Shown here: positions 23,023-33,428 of the stretch, piece after piece | Position numbering within the stretch: position 1 is the first letter of the stretch | How the letters are laid out: every line of letters starts with the position of its first letter | From: Agapetus fuscipes | Taxonomy: Eukaryota > Arthropoda > Insecta > Trichoptera > Glossosomatidae | Assembly: GCA_951799405.1 (NCBI GenBank) | Contig: OX637339.1 | Span: 16,368,001-16,432,000, forward strand | Reading direction: 5' to 3' | DNA: 64,000 nucleotides | Notes under the pieces: model-generated | The model's database searches: none | Seen by the model: only the letters and a program-made list of their open reading frames with translations | Told to the model about the DNA's origin: nothing | Program-made: the position numbers and the translations under genes

Positions 23023-23230
23023 TTGACTTGTAGGTTGGTATGATGCTGACAACCCATACTGTATAAAATGGTTCACTTCGCTAATGCCACTCCTATTTCA
23101 GGGAAGGTCGGCAAAAGTTCCAGGTCCACATGCAGCATTTGTGAGCGCGAACTTATACGTGCCTGTTTGTGGGCATGAATTTAATATGAATCTTAATTGT
23201 GAATATATCTCTTCGCAACTTAGATTATAG
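23023..23230 (+). repeat. LINE-A 3' end
   Basis: Starts ccttgacttgtaggttgg; the middle is shortened where ccaggtccacatgcagc joins directly. Confidence 0.65.
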
Positions 23231-23362
23231 ATATACTCCGAGTATAAAGCATCAACATAAGCTCTCCTCGATTACGCGAATCCAAAAAATGTATAAAAAG
23301 TAAATCACCCACTAGGGATGCTGTCGCACCTTCCATACATTTTTCTATTTACACGATCGAGG

Positions 23363-23610
23363 TTCCTTGACTTATAGGTTGGTACGAGGCTGACCACCCA
23401 TACTGTCAAAAGATGGTTCACTTTGCCAATGCCACCCCTGTTTCACGGAAGGTCGGCAAGAGTTGCAGTGCTTATGTTAATTTGAGATTAGGTTTTTATA
23501 TTTTAGGTCCACATGCGGCATGTGCTAGCGCGAAATTATACATGTCTGCTTGTGAAAATGCATTTAATATGAATCTCAAATAATATATATCTTTGCAATT
23601 TAGATATAGA
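23363..23610 (+). repeat. LINE-A 3' end
   Basis: Well preserved copy beginning ttccttgacttataggttgg. The short sequence before it (atcgaggttcc) recurs, inverted, beside the copy at 45290-45525, so larger blocks have been duplicated. Confidence 0.75.
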
Positions 23611-23785
23611 TTTAGAGGGGAGTTTAGGAACTCAGGGTGCTAAACTCATTCAGGATTATTCACAACACATTTGATCCGTAGTTGACCGACAGATCATCGT
23701 ATTTTTTGCATGTATTATTCACGTTAGGTAGCGGTTGAGCTATGGCTTTGCTGTGTGTGAATAACACCGATTGTATATAGGGCAC

Positions 23786-23991
23786 TTGTCTGTGTACCCG
23801 TAGTACGAGTTTTTTTCACAATACTCGAAGTATTGAGTATTCGAGAAAAATGTGTGTGAACTTGAAAAGCACCCCTGGTGAAACAAGTTTCGAAACTTTT
23901 TTTGACAGAGATGCTTTTCAAGTTCACATACATTTTTCTCGAATACTCGATACTTCGAGTATTGTGAAAAAACTCGTACTACGGGTACTGA
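23786..23991. repeat. Foldback MITE H
   Basis: Arms starting gtacccgtagtacgag are inverted copies with cacaatactcgaagtat and cgagaaaaatgt. The terminal gtaccc.tagtacgag resembles MITE G, so they may be related. Confidence 0.7.
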
Positions 23992-24263
23992 GCATTACGA
24001 GAAGTAGGTATATTATGTACATTTTGTAAGTACCTAGGTAGTTGTCGCGTTATATTTTTACGTGTGCCAGTTGTCTGTTTAGAAAGCGCGGGTTCAAAGA
24101 GCGGCGTACGCGTGGACCTTTGCTTGCCGCACTCTGGTACAGATTATCTAGACTTCACAGGTGAAGACAACCGTTTTCAATGGACTAGTCACAAAAAAAA
24201 ACTTTACGGATATGAGACGTCTCCCATCTATAATTTACAATCTAAGTTGCAAAGATAAAAAAC

Positions 24264-24582
24264 GCAATGCAACGAAACTAAGTTACACATATTATAGTGT
24301 ATCACTCCTTGCCGCGTTATCCCCGAAGGGGTCGCATGTGGCGAGTTGAACCTATTTATTTTTACAGGTAAGGGGGGCGGCCTTACGCCAAACACTTCAG
24401 TTGAAGTGCGGGTTTCCCAGCTCCCGAGGGGGCTGGTACTCATTTCTTGTGAAGGCTGAGTAAACCTTGCCGGTATTTTATTAAACACCGAAACAGGAGA
24501 TCGTTTCTGATAACCTCGGTAGGATTCGAACCCGAGCCCATGGCATGGAATGCAAGCACTCTACAAACTGAGCTACCTACTC
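24264..24582 (-). repeat. SINE1, near full length
   Basis: On the minus strand: head with gctcagtttgtagagtgc and gggttcgaatcctaccgagg, body, and 3' end gcgacccctteg-type block through gttgcattgcgtttt. It is one of the most complete copies and a good reference for the family. Confidence 0.78.
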
Positions 24583-24654
24583 GTCACAAGAAAAAAAAAA
24601 ATCGGATGAGTGACGTCACTCATCTTTAATTTACAATCTAAGTTGCAAATATAT

Positions 24655-24870
24655 GTAACAAAAAAGGTTCACTTTGCCAATGTCACCCCTGTCTCAGGGA
24701 AGGACGGCAAGAGTTGCAGGGCTTATGTTCATTTGAGATTGGGTTTTTATAATGTAGGTCCACATGCGGCATGTGTTAGCACAAAATTATACATATCTGC
24801 TTGTGGGAATGCATTTAATATAAATCTTAAATGATATATTTAGCCTTGCAGCTTAGATTAGATTAAAGAT
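24655..24870 (+). repeat. LINE-A 3' end
   Basis: From ggttcactttgccaatgtc to cagcttagattagattaaag; preceded by a scrap of minus LINE-A tail at 24626-24655. Confidence 0.7.
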
Positions 24871-25245
24871 TCACATTATAATATGCATTTTCACAAGCAG
24901 ACACGTATAGTTTCGCGCTTAAACATGCCGCATGTCTCAAATGAACATACACCCTGCAACTCCTGCCGACCTTCCCTGAAACAGGGGTGACATTGGCAAA
25001 GTGAACCGTTTTCTACAGCATGGGTGGTCAGCCGCATACCAACCTATAAGTCAAGGAACATACGACAAATTACATTTTTAATACAATACAAAATAATATG
25101 TATGGAAATCAAAACTAAAACCGAAAACAAATTCCAATTTAATAAACCCTAGCCGCCAACATTACAGATCAACCCCCGTTTCTTTCTGCCCTTACATACT
25201 TCTTTCATTTCCTCCAGAGTCACAACCTTAACAACATCAATCGCG
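24871..25245 (-). repeat. LINE-A 3' region with reverse-transcriptase C-terminal remnant
   Basis: Minus copy continuing upstream of the usual start through acatacgacaaattacattt to the codons for MKEVCKGRKK and ICNVGG followed by a stop. This, with 58121-58501, ties the abundant 3' repeat to a LINE coding region. Confidence 0.65.
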
Positions 25246-25328
25246 TCTTCCGCATTTCATATGAATTTTAAATGTTAATATACGTCTTTGCAACTTAGAT
25301 TATAGCTTACTGAAATACCTCGCAGGAT

Positions 25329-25665
25329 CGTCCGGTCGATGGCTCGGTTGGAAGAATGCTTTGCATTCCATGCCGTGAGCCCGGTTCGAATATCACCGAG
25401 GGTGAAATAATTTCCCGTTTCGGTGTTTATTTCACTCCCCAAAATAAAATACCGGCAAGGTTTACGCAGTCTTCCCAATGAATGAGTACCAGCCTCCTCG
25501 GGAGCTGGGAAACCCCCCCTTCAACTGAAGTGGTTGGCGTAAGGATGGCCCCCTTAACTGTAAAAAATAATAGGTTCAACTCGCCACATGCGACCCCTTC
25601 GGAGATAACGCGACAAGAAGTTACACTATATATGTAGCATAGTTGCGTTGCGTTTTGATCAGGAC
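25329..25665 (+). repeat. SINE1, near full length
   Basis: Head cggtcgatggctcggttgg, B-box-like cccggttcgaatatcacc, body, and 3' end acactatatatgtagc then agttgcgttgcgtttt. Confidence 0.75.
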
Positions 25666-25735
25666 GAATTGCAGCTTGTACCTATTTAGAATGACGTCTG
25701 CACCATTTGTTTCAAATTGAACTTTTATTTCAATC

Positions 25736-25979
25736 CGTACCCTTAGTACGAGTTGCAAAACTTGAGTAATGTAAAGTTTACGGCAATTATTAAAGAGTGA
25801 TTTCCCCCAAAATCTGCCGTTTTTGTTTGTTTGAACTTGATTTTCTTCATCACTGTAACTCTTTTGCTAAGACCATAAAGTGTAAGAAACAAAAACGACA
25901 GATTTTGGGAGAAATCACTCTTTAATGTTTTTCGTAAACTTTACTTTTCTCAAGTTTTGCAACTCGTACTAAGGGTACC
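25736..25979. repeat. Foldback MITE G, complete
   Basis: Ends cgtacccttagtacgagttg and its complement; about 100-bp arms separated by a short loop around ttcttcatcactgtaac. Total about 244 bp. Confidence 0.78.
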
Positions 25980-26028
25980 GGTCGATAGTTTTGTTGATGT
26001 AGAGTGCTTGGATTAGATTTCGATTCGA

Positions 26029-26127
26029 AACACCGAAACGGGAAATCATTTCCGACACCCTCGGTGGGATTCGAACCCGAGCTCTCGGCGTGGAATGCAA
26101 GCACTCTACCAACTGAGCTATCGACCG
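26029..26127 (-). repeat. SINE1 head
   Basis: tRNA-like head on the minus strand: ccggtcgatagctcagttgg, gggttcgaatcccaccgagg, then gtttcggtgtttcg. The body is missing. Confidence 0.7.
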
Positions 26128-26384
26128 GTTTAAATTCGAGTATTCAAAAGGTGTCAGGATTATGATGCAGCCATGTTGTAAGGAAGTCGTGTCGGAGGAG
26201 CGGCCGGGCCAGGAATGCCCGCAGCAAATAGAGGAGGCTCGCCTTGAGCAAACAGAAGAGGTTCAGGACAACACTATGTGGCCAGGCGATGCGTGTGTAC
26301 CACAAATATAGGACGGGTGGGCGCTAGGGATGTACGAAAAAGGCACGCTTTTCAAACATTCGATTTTTTTATTTTTTTTCTAGA

Positions 26385-26490
26385 CGGGAGGAATTCTGCC
26401 ACATGCTGGAAGCGTAGCTTGCCATAAAGCCATTTCACATTATAGTCCTTATTTAACAAGAAACATAAAGTGTGCCAAAAACCTATTTAC
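26385..26490 (-). repeat. Repeat C, downstream half
   Basis: The complement contains ggactataatgtgaaatgg and ctttatggcaagctacgc, matching 36255-36300. Its other half is at 31725-31795: the two were separated by a SINE1 insertion. Confidence 0.5.
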
Positions 26491-26496
26491 CGGCGT

Positions 26497-26583
26497 AATA
26501 TAATAACAAGGGTGTCAGAAATGATTTCCCGTTTCGGTGTTTATTTCAAACCCAAAATAAAATACAGGCACGGCTTACTCGGC
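26497..26583 (+). repeat. SINE1, left part, split by the gypsy element
   Basis: gtgtcagaaatgatttcccg through aaaataaaatacaggcacgg to actcggc. Continues at 31617 after the LTR element. The last five bases, tcggc, are the duplicated target. Confidence 0.72.
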
Positions 26584-26816
26584 TGTGATGTATTTTGGGG
26601 ATGTTTATTGTGGATGGGGGATATCAATCAGACGAACAGATGAGTCTTGGTTTCAATGTGATGTATTATTCCATTTCAGTGTTTACAAGGCGAGAGACAA
26701 AACCAGACTGACCAGTGAAGCAATAATAATCTCTAATAATATTATATTACAATAATACATTACCTTATATATGATATTACCTACTCTAAATAATCATATC
26801 ATAATTATACATTACA
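26584..26816 (-). repeat. 3' LTR of the gypsy element
   Basis: 233 bp, tg...ca ends (plus-strand tgtgatgtattttgggg to attatacattaca). I found no difference from the 31384-31616 copy. Confidence 0.93.
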
Positions 26817-26828
26817 CCTCCCTCACTA
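26817..26828 (-). promoter_or_regulatory. Polypurine tract
   Basis: On the minus strand agtgagggagg lies immediately before the 3' LTR, the expected place for the plus-strand primer. Confidence 0.6.
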
Positions 26829-26926
26829 AATGACGAATCTACATTACATTATATCATACTTATCATACTTATCATTATAACATATTATATCAATAAAAAT
26901 TATATCTTATACAATTTCATCTTCTT

Positions 26927-28473
26927 TCATCTTGGGTACCGCAGGCGGTTCTCCCCCCTCGGACGCAGGCGCTCCGACCATGGTTGGAACCTGGAAACAC
27001 CCGAGTCATTAGAGATCTGTCCTGCCTCATCCAACAGCTGACCCAACCCCAGGTCATTGTCAGACTCATCCTCCCAAGACACCTTTCTTCCGGAAATCTG
27101 ATCATGATGTCTTTTCCAAATCTGATTTCCAGCTTTTACCAAGTAAATCCTGTTTCCCAATGTTTTAAATATAATGCATGGAACCCACTTCCCTACATTT
27201 CTGAAATCCTTAGTCATTACCTTTTGTCCAATTCTGAATAGTCCTTTAATCTTTCTTCCCCTGTAATTCCTTTGTTGATTTTCCTGATTTCTCTTTTTAA
27301 AAACACATACCTTTCTCCCCGTCTTTTTAAATGATTTCTCCCCAGGCACTACTGTATCAAAAATGGATCTTATTTTTCTACCTATCATAAGCACGCTCGG
27401 CTCCATCCCTGTTGCTAATGATGGTGCATTTCTATGATCTACTAAAAATTCCAAAAGCTTATCTTCATAATCGTTAGGAAACATACCATTTTTCATAATT
27501 TTTTTTAAAAAACTTTTTGTTGTTTTTACCGTATTCTCCGCCAAACCGTTTGACGCTGGGTGATTTACTGCTGAAGTTAAATGCTTAATATTTAAATTTT
27601 TGCAAAACCTTTGAAAATCTACTGATGTAAATGCCGTACCATTATCCGTTACAATGCAACTTGGAATACCTAACACTGAAAATATTCTCTTCAACTCTCT
27701 AATTGTATGCCTTGCATCAATTTTATCAACTTTTACAGCATCTATCCAATTTGATGCTGCGTCTACTACGACTAAAAAATATTTTCCTGCTAGCGGCCCG
27801 AAAAAATCTAAATGTATCCTTTTCCAAATATGTTGTTCTACCGGCCAACTTTTCAACTCGACTTTATCTGGAGATCCCATATTTCTTGCACATTGTGTAC
27901 ATTCTCTCACTGTTTTCTCAATTTCTGTATTCATCCCTAACCAAAAAAAATAATTTCTAGCCAAAGTTTTCGTTTTTACAATTCCCATGTGAGATTTGTG
28001 AATAAACTTCAAAATATCTTCCCTTAATGCCAATGGTATTACCAATCTGTTTTCATAAAATAAACAATCATTTGATTCGCTTAACTTTTCTCTTAAAAAC
28101 CACCATTTTACCAATCCATTTGTCATTTTGGATTTATTTGGCCACCCTGTTTTTAAATACTCCTTTATCTCACAAATGACCTTGTCATTACGAGATGCTT
28201 TCTTGATGCATTCTACATTTAAATTTGTTTCTACTGCAATACAGTTTAAAAATTCTCCTTCAACATCCTCAATGTTTATCTCATTTATGATCTCAATATT
28301 ATCTTCCCCCTCATTATCCGTACTACTCATTGGTAACCTCGACAAAAAATCTGCTTTATTATCCTTTGACGGAACATATTCAATAGTATAATCAAATCCT
28401 TGCAAAATTAATGCATATCTTTGTAATCTATTAGCTGCCAGTATAGGTATGTTTTTATGTTCACCCAAATGTG
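26927..28473 (-). CDS. pol: Gypsy pol, C-terminal part: end of RNase H and integrase
   Basis: This open frame begins upstream at 28561 but is meaningful only after the frame change near 28470, where it continues the RNase H end (NKADFLSRLP). Numbered from that upstream Met, integrase has an HHCC zinc site (H188, H191, C221, C224) and a DDE core: D252, D306 in TDNG and E342, with 35 residues between the last two. The C-terminal region is basic, then acidic, with no chromodomain I recognise. It catalyses insertion of the cDNA. It ends about 110 bp before the 3' LTR. Frame relation to gag-pol is shifted by one base. Confidence 0.85.
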
Positions 28474-30912
28474 AACCAATGGCTTGTTGTCGCAAACTAG
28501 AATAAACTGCCTCCCATAAATATATTGAAAAAACTTTTTTAATGCGAATATAATAGCACATGCCTCTTTATCTAAAATAGAATATTTTTTCTCTGTATTC
28601 GACAAAGTTCTACTCGCATACGCAATTGGTCTTTCTAATCCGTTCTCGTATTGATGACAAATTATCGCCGATAGACCTTGGTCACTTGCGTCAGTAATTA
28701 CCTTCACCGGTAACTCTGGATTATAATGTACCAGAATCCTATCGGAGACTAAAATAGCTTTTACTTTATCGAAAGCTAATTGACATTCTTTTGTCCAGCT
28801 AAATTTTGCTCCTTTTTCTAATAGTTTGTACAACGGCTGCAAAACGCTAGCTAAATCTCTTATAAAAATTCTATAATAATTTATTGCACCTAAAAAAGAG
28901 CGTACCTCCGATATGTCACTTGGAGTTTTCAAGTTTTTTATAGCTTCAACTTTATGTTGAAGTGGTTTCACACCATCCCTCGATATTTGAAATCCCAAAT
29001 ATTCAACTTCTGTCAACCCAAATTCACATTTTTGTAAATTAACACTAAATCCACTACGTTCTAAACGCTTAATTACCTCTTCCGTTGCCTTCTCCAATTC
29101 TTGCAATGTATTCCCATAAATTAACAAATCATCCATAAATGCTATCGCATCCAACCCTTGAATTGCCGAATATAAAGCTCTGCTAAATATCGCTGGTGAC
29201 GTCGTGAGACCAAAAGGAAGTACCTTGTACCTAAATAACCCAAATGGTGACGAAATCACACAAAGATTTCTCGACTCCTCCGACAACCTAATTTGAGAAA
29301 AAGCATTTCTCAAATCTAATTTTGCATAAAATTTTGCTCCATTTACTCTATTTATTAAATCTTCTACTCTAGGTAACGGGTACTTTATTTTTTTTAACAT
29401 TGGATTCAAAGTATTTTTAAAATCGGCACATATTCTGATTTCATCATTTTTTTTTTTCACAATCACTATTGGACTTGCCATTTCACTAGTCTCTACTTTC
29501 TCAATAATACCTTCTTGTAACATGCGATCTATTTCTTTTTCTACCCTTATTCTCAAATTAAAAGGAATTGGCCTCGGGTTAACAAATTTTGCCTTAAAGT
29601 CTTTTATAACTTCTATCTCCGCTTCAAAATTTTTAAAAGTACCTGCTTTACTCTCAAAAACAGCTGGATATTTTTTCCTCATACTAGAAAAAAAATCTGC
29701 ATTATAATTCGTATTATTATTTCCTACTGAATAAATATTATCGCTAACATTGAATGAATTTATTTTAAAAGTATTCAAAAAATTCCGACCTAATAAAGAA
29801 GACGACCCTTTATATACAACAATTATTTCTATGTACTCTTTACTTCCTTGATATTCTACTCTCATGTACTTACGACCTTTTACTTGTAGTTGAGTACCAT
29901 CATAGCTTGATAATTTCAAATCACAATGTTCTAACTTAATATTTGAAAAATGTTCATTAAATATGTGCCAAGGAATAATAGTCACCCCAGAACCCGTATC
30001 TAAAATCATTTTTAGATCTGTATCATTTACCTTTACGTTTAAAAAAATGGGACCATCCATCTCATTAATGGCCATTATTGTATTTATTCTTCGAAACTTG
30101 CATTTATTTGCATAATGACCAGATTTGTTACATTTAAAGCATTTAATATTATTATTATTTTTATTTAAAAACTTGCATGCATTTTGTTTATGACCGAATT
30201 TACCACAGTTAAAGCATTTATAATTATTATTCCTATCACTTGAAATACTTGCATGTCTAAAAATAGATTTCTTACTATCATTTGAATTATTTCGCTTGAT
30301 TTCAGAATTTCGCTGTCTATCCCTTGACTTCCGAGTTTCTGTGGAATCCCTCGAATTACACGAACTCATTAAATTTATACTTTCTGAATTGTTTTGACCA
30401 CACAAATGTTCCATTGTTCTCGCTAATTCTACACATTCAGATAATTTCAATTCCATTGCTTTTAAAAATATTCTCTGCTTTATTTTGTTCTGTCTGATAC
30501 CTATTAAAAATATATCCTTCAAATTTGCCTCCAATCTATTCTCAAATTTACAGTCTACCGCAATTTTTTTCAATCTAGCTATATAATCCTTAATTGACTC
30601 GGTTTCGAGCTGTTTACATGAATAAAATGACTCCCTATACTCAAATATATTTTTTTTTACCCCACAATGACCCCCAATAATATCAATCAACTCCTCGAAT
30701 TTTGCCTCCGAAATCTTTTTCGGAAAACATAGATCAGACACCGTCTGAAAAGTCTCCCTGGTGAGAGACGATAATAGAACAGCCCTTCTGCGTTCTTCAG
30801 TTAAAAACTTCTCATCATACAAAATGAGAACTTGGTCGAGCCGAAGTCTGAAGACATCCCAATCTCCAGTCCTATGGCAAAAAGGACTTAGACTCCTCAG
30901 TGTTCCCTCCAT
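28408..30912 (-). CDS. gag-pol: Gypsy gag-pol: nucleocapsid, protease, RT, RNase H start
   Basis: I start at the Met at 30912 (MEGTLRSLSPF), since the earlier in-frame Met is in the leader. Numbered from the upstream Met at 30942: gag to about 235; two CCHC knuckles at about 243-256 and 268-281; protease LDTGSG at about 315; reverse transcriptase about 455-655 with FMDD at 602-605; RNase H from about 747 (ITDAS). After about residue 822 the frame changes and the last 20 or so residues are out of frame. Gag and pol are fused in one frame. Function: particle formation, protein processing and cDNA synthesis. Codon use is very AT-rich compared with the golgin. Confidence 0.88.
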   Translation of the reverse strand: MEGTLRSLSPFCHRTGDWDVFRLRLDQVLILYDEKFLTEERRRAVLLSSLTRETFQTVSDLCFPKKISEAKFEELIDIIGGHCGVKKNIFEYRESFYSCKQLETESIKDYIARLKKIAVDCKFENRLEANLKDIFLIGIRQNKIKQRIFLKAMELKLSECVELARTMEHLCGQNNSESINLMSSCNSRDSTETRKSRDRQRNSEIKRNNSNDSKKSIFRHASISSDRNNNYKCFNCGKFGHKQNACKFLNKNNNNIKCFKCNKSGHYANKCKFRRINTIMAINEMDGPIFLNVKVNDTDLKMILDTGSGVTIIPWHIFNEHFSNIKLEHCDLKLSSYDGTQLQVKGRKYMRVEYQGSKEYIEIIVVYKGSSSLLGRNFLNTFKINSFNVSDNIYSVGNNNTNYNADFFSSMRKKYPAVFESKAGTFKNFEAEIEVIKDFKAKFVNPRPIPFNLRIRVEKEIDRMLQEGIIEKVETSEMASPIVIVKKKNDEIRICADFKNTLNPMLKKIKYPLPRVEDLINRVNGAKFYAKLDLRNAFSQIRLSEESRNLCVISSPFGLFRYKVLPFGLTTSPAIFSRALYSAIQGLDAIAFMDDLLIYGNTLQELEKATEEVIKRLERSGFSVNLQKCEFGLTEVEYLGFQISRDGVKPLQHKVEAIKNLKTPSDISEVRSFLGAINYYRIFIRDLASVLQPLYKLLEKGAKFSWTKECQLAFDKVKAILVSDRILVHYNPELPVKVITDASDQGLSAIICHQYENGLERPIAYASRTLSNTEKKYSILDKEACAIIFALKKFFQYIYGRQFILVCDNKPLVHIWVNIKTYLYWQLIDYKDMH

Positions 30913-31383
30913 AGTCTGAAACGGCAGAAAGAAAGAAAACAAAAATCTTATCTGCTTCTGCGTCCGACAGTCCAGGAAACGCCTACGTGACCCTCAGAAA
31001 GTGGCTTCCACTCCCTGCAGCAGTCACCTCCAGGAAAATGACCCTCAAGGCTCCCAGCTCCTGCAGTACTCCCTGCAGCACTCCGCCCCAGTTGGATCCT
31101 CTCCTCTTGAAAAGAAAACCGCTGCAGTAACTCCCTGCAGCGATTCCTCTTGGCTCCGTGAGTTCTCTTCCTCTTGAAGAAAACCGCTCCTTCTCTTCAG
31201 ACTTCTTCCAGTTCTCCCTGCAGCAACCTCGCCTCAGCTGGCTTCGTGATCCTCAGTCTTCAGATCCTTCTTCCTTCTCGAAGATTCCCACATGTTGCTC
31301 TTGCAACAATATTATTTTATTTCTTCCAAAAAAAATTTTTTTATCCCGTTTTATATGGTTCTTCTTTATCCTGACTGCGCCAC
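30913..31383 (-). other. Gypsy leader with PBS and short direct repeats
   Basis: Next to the 5' LTR the minus strand reads tggcgcagtcaggat. Its first ten bases fit the 3' end of a serine tRNA (inference), so this is the likely primer-binding site. The rest carries repeated ctccctgcag (about six times) and two copies of cctcttgaagaaaaccgct-like sequence. Confidence 0.65.
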
Positions 31384-31616
31384 TGTGATGTATTTTGGGG
31401 ATGTTTATTGTGGATGGGGGATATCAATCAGACGAACAGATGAGTCTTGGTTTCAATGTGATGTATTATTCCATTTCAGTGTTTACAAGGCGAGAGACAA
31501 AACCAGACTGACCAGTGAAGCAATAATAATCTCTAATAATATTATATTACAATAATACATTACCTTATATATGATATTACCTACTCTAAATAATCATATC
31601 ATAATTATACATTACA
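31384..31616 (-). repeat. 5' LTR of the gypsy element
   Basis: Matches 26584-26816 over all 233 bp by eye. It should hold promoter and start site; no TATA box can be singled out in such AT-rich DNA. Confidence 0.93.
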
Positions 31617-31728
31617 TCGGCCTTCACAAGAAATGTTTACCAGTCCCCTCGGGAGCTGGAAAACCCCACTTCAACTGAAGTGGTTGGTGTAAGGTACACT
31701 ATATGTGTATGTAGCTTAGTTACGTTTT
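31617..31728 (+). repeat. SINE1, right part, split by the gypsy element
   Basis: Resumes tcggccttcacaagaaatg and ends acactatatgtgtatgtagc then ttagttacgtttt. Confidence 0.72.
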
Positions 31729-31795
31729 ATACACAGTCTCACCCCGTTGGAGAGCTACAGGTTGTATGCGCCTGACAACTAACACCCGTGGGCGA
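31720..31795 (-). repeat. Repeat C, upstream half
   Basis: Complement of ctgtaactctccaacaggg-type sequence and of cgcccacggg. It was joined to 26385-26490 before the SINE1 inserted. Confidence 0.5.
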
Positions 31796-32244
31796 TTACA
31801 TATTTTTTTTCGAATGGTAAATTCGCATTTCATAAATTCGAAAGAGTATGTACACCCCTATAATATTTTGAGATAAAATGAAATGTAATAATAACTTTTT
31901 TTCGAATACCTAAACGGCATGTTCGAATTTAACGAATTCGAAATTGTGTACAGTGTGTACTCCCCTAGATTAAGAGGTTAGTAAGGATACAGTCGACGAA
32001 AAAATGAGATAGTACCAGACGGGTGTGTGCGACAAGCAAACATTAGAAACATACAGATAATGGAATGTTCTAGAGAAATATCGTTCTGATAGATAGGTAC
32101 AACACGTGAGTTGGTGCTTGGAACTGATGAATCATTGGCATTGTGTGTGAAATCGGTTGATGCAATGTTTGCAATCGGATTTCCGGGCGTTTTTAACGGA
32201 AAAAATGTCGCCGAAAAGAGTTCTGTGGAATTGCAAAAAAAATG

Positions 32245-32345
32245 TTGATATAAGGCTGACCACCTTGACTGTAAAATTAGTTCACTTTGTTAATGTAACG
32301 AATTTTTTATGCAAAGGCGCGAGTTTGTAGGGGTTTTTGTTAATT
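32245..32345 (+). repeat. LINE-A-like variant fragment
   Basis: gatataaggctgaccacctt, then ttagttcactttgttaatg, resembling 33668-33790 more than the common LINE-A. Probably an older subfamily. Confidence 0.45.
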
Positions 32346-32354
32346 TTGCACATA

Positions 32355-32721
32355 CCCACCCCATTATTATTGAGTATGACAGCCATCTCTGGTCTGGTAT
32401 GTCCAAGAAGTTGAGTGACCAACTAGATTCTGTGCAAAGGAGGGCAGTGAAGTTGATCAATGATCCTTCTTTGACATCCGATCTGCAGCCGCTCCAGCAC
32501 AGAAGAAAAGTTGGAATGCTCAGTCTTTTTTATCGATATTACCACGGAGCTTGTTCTTATGAGCTCCATTCATTAATCCCTCCCCCTCGCATTTCAGAAA
32601 GGGAAACTCGTAGTACGACTCTCATTCATCCCTTTGCAGTCGATCTCAAAACTATGAGAACTTGGCGTTTTCATGACTCATTCCTTTGCCAAACTCCCCG
32701 TTTATGGAATGATCTACCAGT
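32355..32721 (+). pseudogene. LINE-R reverse-transcriptase C-terminal fragment, 5' part
   Basis: The frame reads YDSHLWSGMSKKLSDQLDSVQ, RRAVKLINDPSLTSDLQPL, then RTWRFHDSFLCQTPRLWNDLP. The V-Q-R-R-A-x-K-L-I and P-R-L-W-N-D-L-P motifs are typical of the thumb and C-terminal region of Jockey/CR1/RTE-group proteins. It is broken right after W-N-D-L-P by MITE M; the sequence resumes at 32977. Confidence 0.65.
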
Positions 32722-32976
32722 CGCTCCCCCAGTTCTTGTTTACCGTATACGCCAATCTTGTCCAATATGACTTTTTCATGCAGTTGTCTTATGAATCAAA
32801 TTCTACACAATCTGAGCTAAGAAAACCCATAAAACTCGATAATGTGGGAGTTCTTTTAACTATTTTTTAAATAAATTTCTTGTTTTTATAAGACCCATTG
32901 GTCCAGTACACATGCAAACATTGCTCATGTAAAATTTTCTCAATGGCGTATACGGTAAACAAGAACTAAGGCAGCG
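32722..32976. mobile_element. MITE M, copy 1 (255 bp, 4-bp target duplication)
   Basis: Imperfect 33-bp inverted ends, with agttcttgtttaccgtatac at positions 10-29 of the left end and its exact complement at the right, flanked by cagt at 32718-32721 and 32977-32980. It interrupts a LINE. A 255-bp copy with the duplication agtt is at 47323-47577. Confidence 0.82.
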
Positions 32977-33170
32977 CAGTGTCTGTGTGCCCTTCCCAAT
33001 TTAATCCGGTTTTATTCAAAACCAACATCAATCCCCACTTCCTTGCAGCGCCTCACGATAGAAGCAAGAACTCAAGCAACACCTCTGCGGCACCCTTCCA
33101 GGGTGACATAGACCCCCAAGACTTTCAAGAATTGGGGAGCCTCCCGCACAGGATTCCTTAAAAAAAAAAA
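32977..33170 (+). pseudogene. LINE-R 3' end with poly(A)
   Basis: Continues the fragment before the MITE: SQFNPVLFKTNINPHFL, then 3' sequence cacctctgcggcacccttcc ... gcctcccgcacaggattcc and (A)12. A minus copy of this tail is at 60438-60560, and a related tail ends SINE2b. Confidence 0.62.
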
Positions 33171-33174
33171 AATA

Positions 33175-33428
33175 CCGTCCCCTCAGTACTTGTTTGGCCT
33201 ACATATTTACCATTTGATTCAAAGATGGCCTTTCAATGAAATTGTCTTAAGAATCACATTCTACACATTTTGAGCTAAGACAAAAAAATGTAAAACACGA
33301 TAATGTGAGAGTTGTTTTAAGTATTTTCAAAATCAATTTCCAGTTTTCATAAGACACATTGGTCCAGTACACATGCAAACATTGCGCATGTGAAATTAAC
33401 TCTAATGGACGTAAGACAACAAGCACTT
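33175..33428. repeat. MITE M, divergent copy 3
   Basis: Left end cgtcccctcagtacttgttt; the interior shares agacacattggtccagtacacatgc-type sequence with copy 1. The right end is cut at acaacaagcactt by LINE-A. Confidence 0.6.

Larger units (their letters stand above)
26584..31616 (-). mobile_element. Ty3/gypsy-type LTR retrotransposon, 5033 bp
   Basis: Two 233-bp LTRs, identical by eye, flanked by the 5-bp duplication tcggc (26579-26583 and 31617-31621). Minus-strand order is 5' LTR, primer-binding site, leader, gag-protease-RT-RNase H frame, integrase frame, purine tract, 3' LTR. The order protease-RT-RNase H-integrase defines Ty3/gypsy. No envelope frame is seen. Identical LTRs imply recent insertion, yet a one-base frame change interrupts the pol region near 28470, so this copy is probably not autonomous unless the shift is programmed or a sequencing error. 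Confidence 0.92.

Noticed and set aside
26162..26311. 49-codon open frame (MMQPCCKEVVSEERPG ...)
   Set aside because: Composition looks protein-like, but there is no similarity I recognise and no splice sites; it lies between repeats. Possibly a LINE scrap.
28474..28561. Separate start codon for the integrase frame at 28561
   Set aside because: The first 29 or so codons overlap RNase H in another frame; homology to pol begins only near 28473.
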